64,000 nucleotides of DNA, from the NCBI GenBank assembly GCA_029547045.1, contig JAKPQL010000077.1, positions 37,978-101,977 on the forward strand. Direction: 5' to 3'. The notes beneath the pieces are model-generated. The model ran no database searches and was not told the DNA's origin. It saw only the letters and a program-made list of their open reading frames with translations. Positions 60,315 to 64,000 of the stretch are shown here, in pieces (the stretch's first letter is position 1; the number at the start of each line of letters is the position of its first letter). This DNA comes from Deltaproteobacteria bacterium. Lineage in GTDB: Bacteria; Desulfobacterota; Desulfomonilia; UBA1062. The position numbers and the translations under genes were made by a program.

Positions 60315-62567
60315 ATGGCGAAATACGAAAGGCTCGAAGATAAGCTGTTCGTCAATCCGTACAACTTCATACCCCTCGAGAAAGGCTGCGCGCGGGAAAC
60401 AGGGTACCGGGAGGCCCGCGGCCGGGGAGACCTGAGCGGATGGGTGGACATCACCCTGGAGACCCTCACCCCCCTCTTCATCCCCAACACCACGAATAAA
60501 GACACCTGGCGCAAGCGGACCATGGACGAAAAGAACAGGGTGATCCACAGCTATGATTTCTTTTCGCACACTGATTTGGGCGAAGGGATGCGGGACGCCG
60601 GGTCAGGCCCGGCACCGGCGCGGCCGGTAATCCCGGGCAGCGAGATCCGTGGCATGATCCGCAGCGCCTTCGAGGCCGTAACCAACTCCTGCATGTCCAC
60701 CACCGACGACCGCCAGGTGCTATACAAGCGGACCACCATGCCTGGTCTGCCGGGCCGCCTGAAGAGGGTGAACGATACATGGCACGTGATCCCGTGCGAG
60801 CGATATGGGGTTTCAACAACAACGACCAAGAACGACCCGAGTGACTATTCGTCCCGCATCCGGGGCTTCAAGGAAGGGCAGACTGTCTATTTCAAGAAGA
60901 AAGGAGATTACAAAACAGAAAATAATGTTACGGCCTTCCCCTTTGTCGAGGACCCGACCACGGATGAACGGAAGAAGAAGGAATATGGATACATGTCCGG
61001 ATGGTTTCACCACGGAGAGCCCTTCGGCCGCAAAAAGCACCACGAGAGCATATTCGTGGACATAGGCAGCGATCCCATTCCGGTCAGCGACCTCGAAGTT
61101 GAGAATTTCAAGGAGAACCTGAGGCTCTACCGGGACAACTCGGTCAACATCCACAAGCGCCAGGGAAAACACAAGGGGTATCCCAGCCTGGGAGAAAACC
61201 CGGAGGATCAACTCGTGTACTACCGGGTGATCCAGGTGGACGGGAAGCGCCTCGTGTACCTCTCCCCGGCCGCCATAGGCCGGGAGGTGTTCTCAAACAG
61301 GCTCAAGGCCCTCATCAAGACCTACTCGCCATGTGACAGGCTGGACGCCCTCTGCCCCTCGTGCAGACTCTTTGGCCTGGTAACGGACAAGGGGGGTGCG
61401 GCATCCCGCGTGCGGTTCTCGGACGCGCAGTGCCTGGAGACGCGCGATGCCAAAGAGCTCTACGACTCCCCTGTGTTCCTCCCGGAGCTTGCCTCTCCCA
61501 AGCCCTCGGCGACCGAGTTCTACCTGAAGAGACCACTGAACGCACAGATCTGGAACTACGACTATGCCGTCAACTGGGAAAAGGGCAAGCCGGTGCCGGT
61601 GCCTGGATATTGCGCCATCATCCGGGGGCGGAAGTTCTACTGGCACTCGATGAGAAGTCAGGCGCCACAGATACAGGCCGAGAAAGCAAGCGAACGCAAC
61701 GTCTTCATCCGCCCCCTAAAGAGCGGCAACAGGTTCAAGTCACGGATATTCTTCAACCGCATCAGCGAACCGGAGCTCCGAAGGCTCCTCTGGGTGGTCA
61801 CCATCGGCATGAGCCCGGACCATGCCCACAAGCTCGGCATGGGCAAGCCGGTCGGCCTGGGGAGTGTGCGCATCGACGTCACGGACATCGTCACCCGGCA
61901 CATCATGGCAGATGCCGAAAACGCCACCATCCGCTACACCCTCACCCCCAGATCGGCGGAAGAGTACGGGATCAGGACCATGGCAGAAGGAGACCTGGGC
62001 TGCAGCGCCGAAACGCTCAGCAACTTCATGCGCATCACCGACTACAAGAATCCACCGCGCCCTATTCAATATCCCCACAACGAGGACGCACCCGAGACAT
62101 ACAAGTGGTTCATGGCCAACAAGACCATAAAGGGCACCGGGACCGCTCATGTCATCGACCAGGAACTCGCCTCCATTGTCGATCCGTACCAGTACAGCTA
62201 CAAAGAGAAAACCGATACCGGGGGCGGCAAACATGCCGGACAGCAGGACAGGGGTTTTCATGGGAAAAGGAGGAATACGAAACGCTTGGGCCGTGCAGAG
62301 CCAGGCATAGAGCATGCACCTGCCCGGCCCGGCGGCACGGAACACGCGCGCAGCGATTCACCCGAACATGCCAAGGTAGCCATTCATGGCATGAGGGGAA
62401 GAGTGAAATTCTTCGATAAGGAGAAAAATTTCGGGTACATCGAGCCCGATGACAAAACCAAGGATGTCAAGTTTTTCAAAGCTGGCTTCAGGTCGGGCCA
62501 GCGGGTGATTTTCGATGTGAAAGAGGGTACCCCCATCGCCATAAACATCAGGATAGACAGAGGTTGA
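60315..62567 (+). CDS. Cas7-insertion-like RAMP (TIGR03986 type) fused to a cold-shock domain
   Basis: A 750-residue protein. Residues about 1-635 are a RAMP with a large insertion: VDITLETLTPLFIPNTT, VIPGSEIRGMIRSAFEAV, CPSCRLFG, and the glycine-rich loop KLGMGKPVGLGSVRID. This matches the TIGR03986/Cas7-insertion subunit of III-Dv complexes. A polar basic linker (about 636-692) leads to a cold-shock (OB-fold) domain, residues 693-750, with GRVKFFDKEKNFGYIEP (RNP1-like) and DVKFFKAGF (RNP2-like). The added domain should bind single-stranded RNA or DNA. AGGGAGG precedes the ATG. Last gene before the CRISPR leader. Confidence 0.85.
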   Translation: MAKYERLEDKLFVNPYNFIPLEKGCARETGYREARGRGDLSGWVDITLETLTPLFIPNTTNKDTWRKRTMDEKNRVIHSYDFFSHTDLGEGMRDAGSGPAPARPVIPGSEIRGMIRSAFEAVTNSCMSTTDDRQVLYKRTTMPGLPGRLKRVNDTWHVIPCERYGVSTTTTKNDPSDYSSRIRGFKEGQTVYFKKKGDYKTENNVTAFPFVEDPTTDERKKKEYGYMSGWFHHGEPFGRKKHHESIFVDIGSDPIPVSDLEVENFKENLRLYRDNSVNIHKRQGKHKGYPSLGENPEDQLVYYRVIQVDGKRLVYLSPAAIGREVFSNRLKALIKTYSPCDRLDALCPSCRLFGLVTDKGGAASRVRFSDAQCLETRDAKELYDSPVFLPELASPKPSATEFYLKRPLNAQIWNYDYAVNWEKGKPVPVPGYCAIIRGRKFYWHSMRSQAPQIQAEKASERNVFIRPLKSGNRFKSRIFFNRISEPELRRLLWVVTIGMSPDHAHKLGMGKPVGLGSVRIDVTDIVTRHIMADAENATIRYTLTPRSAEEYGIRTMAEGDLGCSAETLSNFMRITDYKNPPRPIQYPHNEDAPETYKWFMANKTIKGTGTAHVIDQELASIVDPYQYSYKEKTDTGGGKHAGQQDRGFHGKRRNTKRLGRAEPGIEHAPARPGGTEHARSDSPEHAKVAIHGMRGRVKFFDKEKNFGYIEPDDKTKDVKFFKAGFRSGQRVIFDVKEGTPIAINIRIDRG

Positions 62568-62903
62568 GAGCCAGGCACGGGGGACGCATCACGACCCGGG
62601 CACTCACAGGACCGGCGCTCATTGACAACTGAATAGGGTCTGTACGAGGAACTCCTGAGGGCATTTCAATCGCAGGGGAACGTATAGGCATATGGCCAGA
62701 GATATCAGCGTGTTACGATTATTTTTGCACGCACGAATAACAAAGAGGCCCTCGCAATGAAAATTGATTATTAATATCAGGTTGTTGAGATACACGCCAT
62801 TATTTGAGACATGGTAATAGATGAGGTCAAGTGGCATTTATTCGGGAGGTCCTCAAAAAATGGGTTGTAACATAAAGATTATTAAGTTAAAAAATTGAGT
62901 GGG
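62568..62903 (+). promoter_or_regulatory. AT-rich CRISPR leader
   Basis: 336 bases between the last cas gene and the first repeat. The last 200 bases are strikingly AT-rich against the GC-rich genome, as is usual for CRISPR leaders. A weak promoter candidate TTGTAA (62865-62870), 17 bases, TAAAAA (62888-62893) lies just before the first repeat. It holds no supported gene. Confidence 0.7.
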
Positions 62904-64000
62904 GTCTGGAACACTGACCTGAGAAAAGGGATTAAGACTTTCCAGGGGTTCACTGACGAGAAATTTGTCCGTGAGTCTGGAACACTGACCTGAGAAAAGG
63001 GATTAAGACGATATCCACCTACGGGGTTCCATGGTCCTGCCATGCCGTCTGGAACACTGACCTGAGAAAAGGGATTAAGACTATCTCCACTCGGCCACCA
63101 TTTTGACGTCCTCGGTGCAGTGTCTGGAACACTGACCTGAGAAAAGGGATTAAGACGACTCTGACTGCCGAGAAACCCTCGCCCAGCCCCCCGTCTGGAA
63201 CACTGACCTGAGAAAAGGGATTAAGACTGTGGAAGGTCATTCGATCACCGTGACCTTGTAGGTGTCTGGAACACTGACCTGAGAAAAGGGATTAAGACGG
63301 TCACGGGCGATGTGCAGTTTGGGCTTCTTTTCCATCAGGTCTGGAACACTGACCTGAGAAAAGGGATTAAGACACTCAAGCTTGATGACCTTGACTGCAT
63401 CGTGGCCACCGTCTGGAACACTGACCTGAGAAAAGGGATTAAGACAATGACACCGCCCTTCTGAGCATCCGCTTTGACCACGCAGTCTGGAACACTGACC
63501 TGAGAAAAGGGATTAAGACTGGATCTTCTTGCCGCGGATTTCACCATGGGGGCCCTGTCTGGAACACTGACCTGAGAAAAGGGATTAAGACCAGGGTGAA
63601 AGAGGTTTGTTTAGAGAGCGAGGATCAGTCTGGAACACTGACCTGAGAAAAGGGATTAAGACGAGCTTCCGGAAGTCGTCATGCCTGGCCTCGACCCACA
63701 CCGGTCTGGAACACTGACCTGAGAAAAGGGATTAAGACTGCTTGATTTGTACCGTTAGACTGGGGCTGATCTGAGGTCTGGAACACTGACCTGAGAAAAG
63801 GGATTAAGACGTGGAACTCTCCTTGCCATCCTCACCAAGATTGACCGTCTGGAACACTGACCTGAGAAAAGGGATTAAGACAGATTCAGGATGTGCCGCT
63901 TGATGTGGCCGCGGAACACCGGAGTCTGGAACACTGACCTGAGAAAAGGGATTAAGACTCTGCGATCTTGGTTGCGTTCGCAACGCCAATGAACGCGTCT
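62904..64000 (+). CRISPR. CRISPR array, 15 full repeats, continuing past the window
   Basis: Identical 35-bp repeats start with GTCTGGAACACTG and end with GGGATTAAGAC, at 62904, 62975, 63047, 63122, 63193, 63264, 63339, 63411, 63485, 63557, 63628, 63704, 63776, 63847 and 63924. Spacers are 36-42 bp. A sixteenth repeat starts at 63997 (GTCT) and is cut by the window end. The repeat has only a 4-bp terminal inverted repeat (GTCT/AGAC), so it is almost unstructured. The 8-base end ATTAAGAC resembles the type III 5' handle ATTGAAAC, which supports rightward transcription from the AT-rich leader, in line with the cas genes. Confidence 0.98.

Noticed and set aside
52169..62567. Type III-A or III-B (Csm/Cmr) assignment
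   Set aside because: No csm2/csm5 or cmr1/cmr6-type genes; multi-domain RAMP fusions and Csx19-like gene fit III-D variant.
62619..62837. A 72-codon minus-strand frame in the CRISPR leader
   Set aside because: AT-rich leader sequence without a ribosome site or family-like pattern.
62939..64000. Minus-strand frames of 60-73 codons within the CRISPR array
   Set aside because: They are the translated repeat (VLIPFLRSVFQT) and spacers, not genes.

Overview
The window is GC-rich, densely packed bacterial DNA with short gaps and many 4-base ATGA/GTGA gene overlaps. Its content points to a strictly anaerobic bacterium, most likely in the Desulfobacterota (former Deltaproteobacteria). The signs are a superoxide/oxygen reduction set (desulfoferrodoxin, rubredoxin:oxygen oxidoreductase, rubredoxin, rubrerythrin), three glycyl radical enzymes, a glutaconate-type CoA-transferase, HDOD and HD-GYP signalling proteins, an NrpR-like regulator and a type III CRISPR system. 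The taxonomic statement is an inference from gene content; there is no rRNA gene here.

Layout. 1-1166: CoA-transferase A (partial) and B. 1427-4786 (minus): anti-oxygen cluster rbr, DUF2400, rubredoxin, roo, dfx, with a Fur/PerR-like palindrome in front of dfx. 5032-5470: promoter, tRNA-Leu(GAG), rpmB and a terminator. 5591-11026: a lipoprotein, then the minus-strand operon ispG-proS-rel/spoT. 11088-22131: an HDOD/GAF/DHp protein, DUF2804, a sugar-nucleotidyltransferase-like protein, azlCD, a Fic protein, a HEMAH putative metalloprotease, an HD hydrolase, a MalY-type aminotransferase and a DEAD-box helicase. 22580-24935: an L,D-transpeptidase and a Tat-exported DUF882 protein, paired as ycbB-ycbK are in enterobacteria. 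25104-31956: an unknown ORF, an SCP2-fused glycyl radical enzyme, lepA and hemW. 32060-41939: small secreted proteins, a HerA/YjgR-type ATPase, a HEAT-like protein next to an HD-GYP protein, a crotonase, a second HD-GYP protein and a DUF3592/ankyrin protein.

42094-50021 is one co-directional gene set: a FadR-type regulator, a glycyl radical enzyme, a 23-bp perfect inverted repeat, an activating enzyme, an FMN-binding-type protein, a 74-residue protein and a second glycyl radical enzyme. The convergent gene behind it encodes an NrpR-like (DUF128) regulator with a GGAA-N6-TTCC palindrome at its own promoter. A YggS-type PLP protein follows.

52169-64000 is a complete type III CRISPR interference locus of the III-D variant (III-Dv) architecture: cas6, csx20 (predicted ring nuclease), a CARF/DUF1887 (Card1/Can2-like) effector, an HD-less Cas10 with an SGDD cyclase motif, a Cas7-Cas5-Cas11-like fusion, a Cas7-2x protein, a Csx19-like protein, a Cas7-insertion-like RAMP carrying a C-terminal cold-shock domain, an AT-rich leader, and an array of 15 full 35-bp repeats that runs off the window. 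No cas1/cas2 is present. The most unusual items are the RAMP/cold-shock fusion, the SCP2/glycyl-radical fusion, the altered nuclease motif of the CARF protein, and the NrpR-like regulator with an archaeal-type operator.
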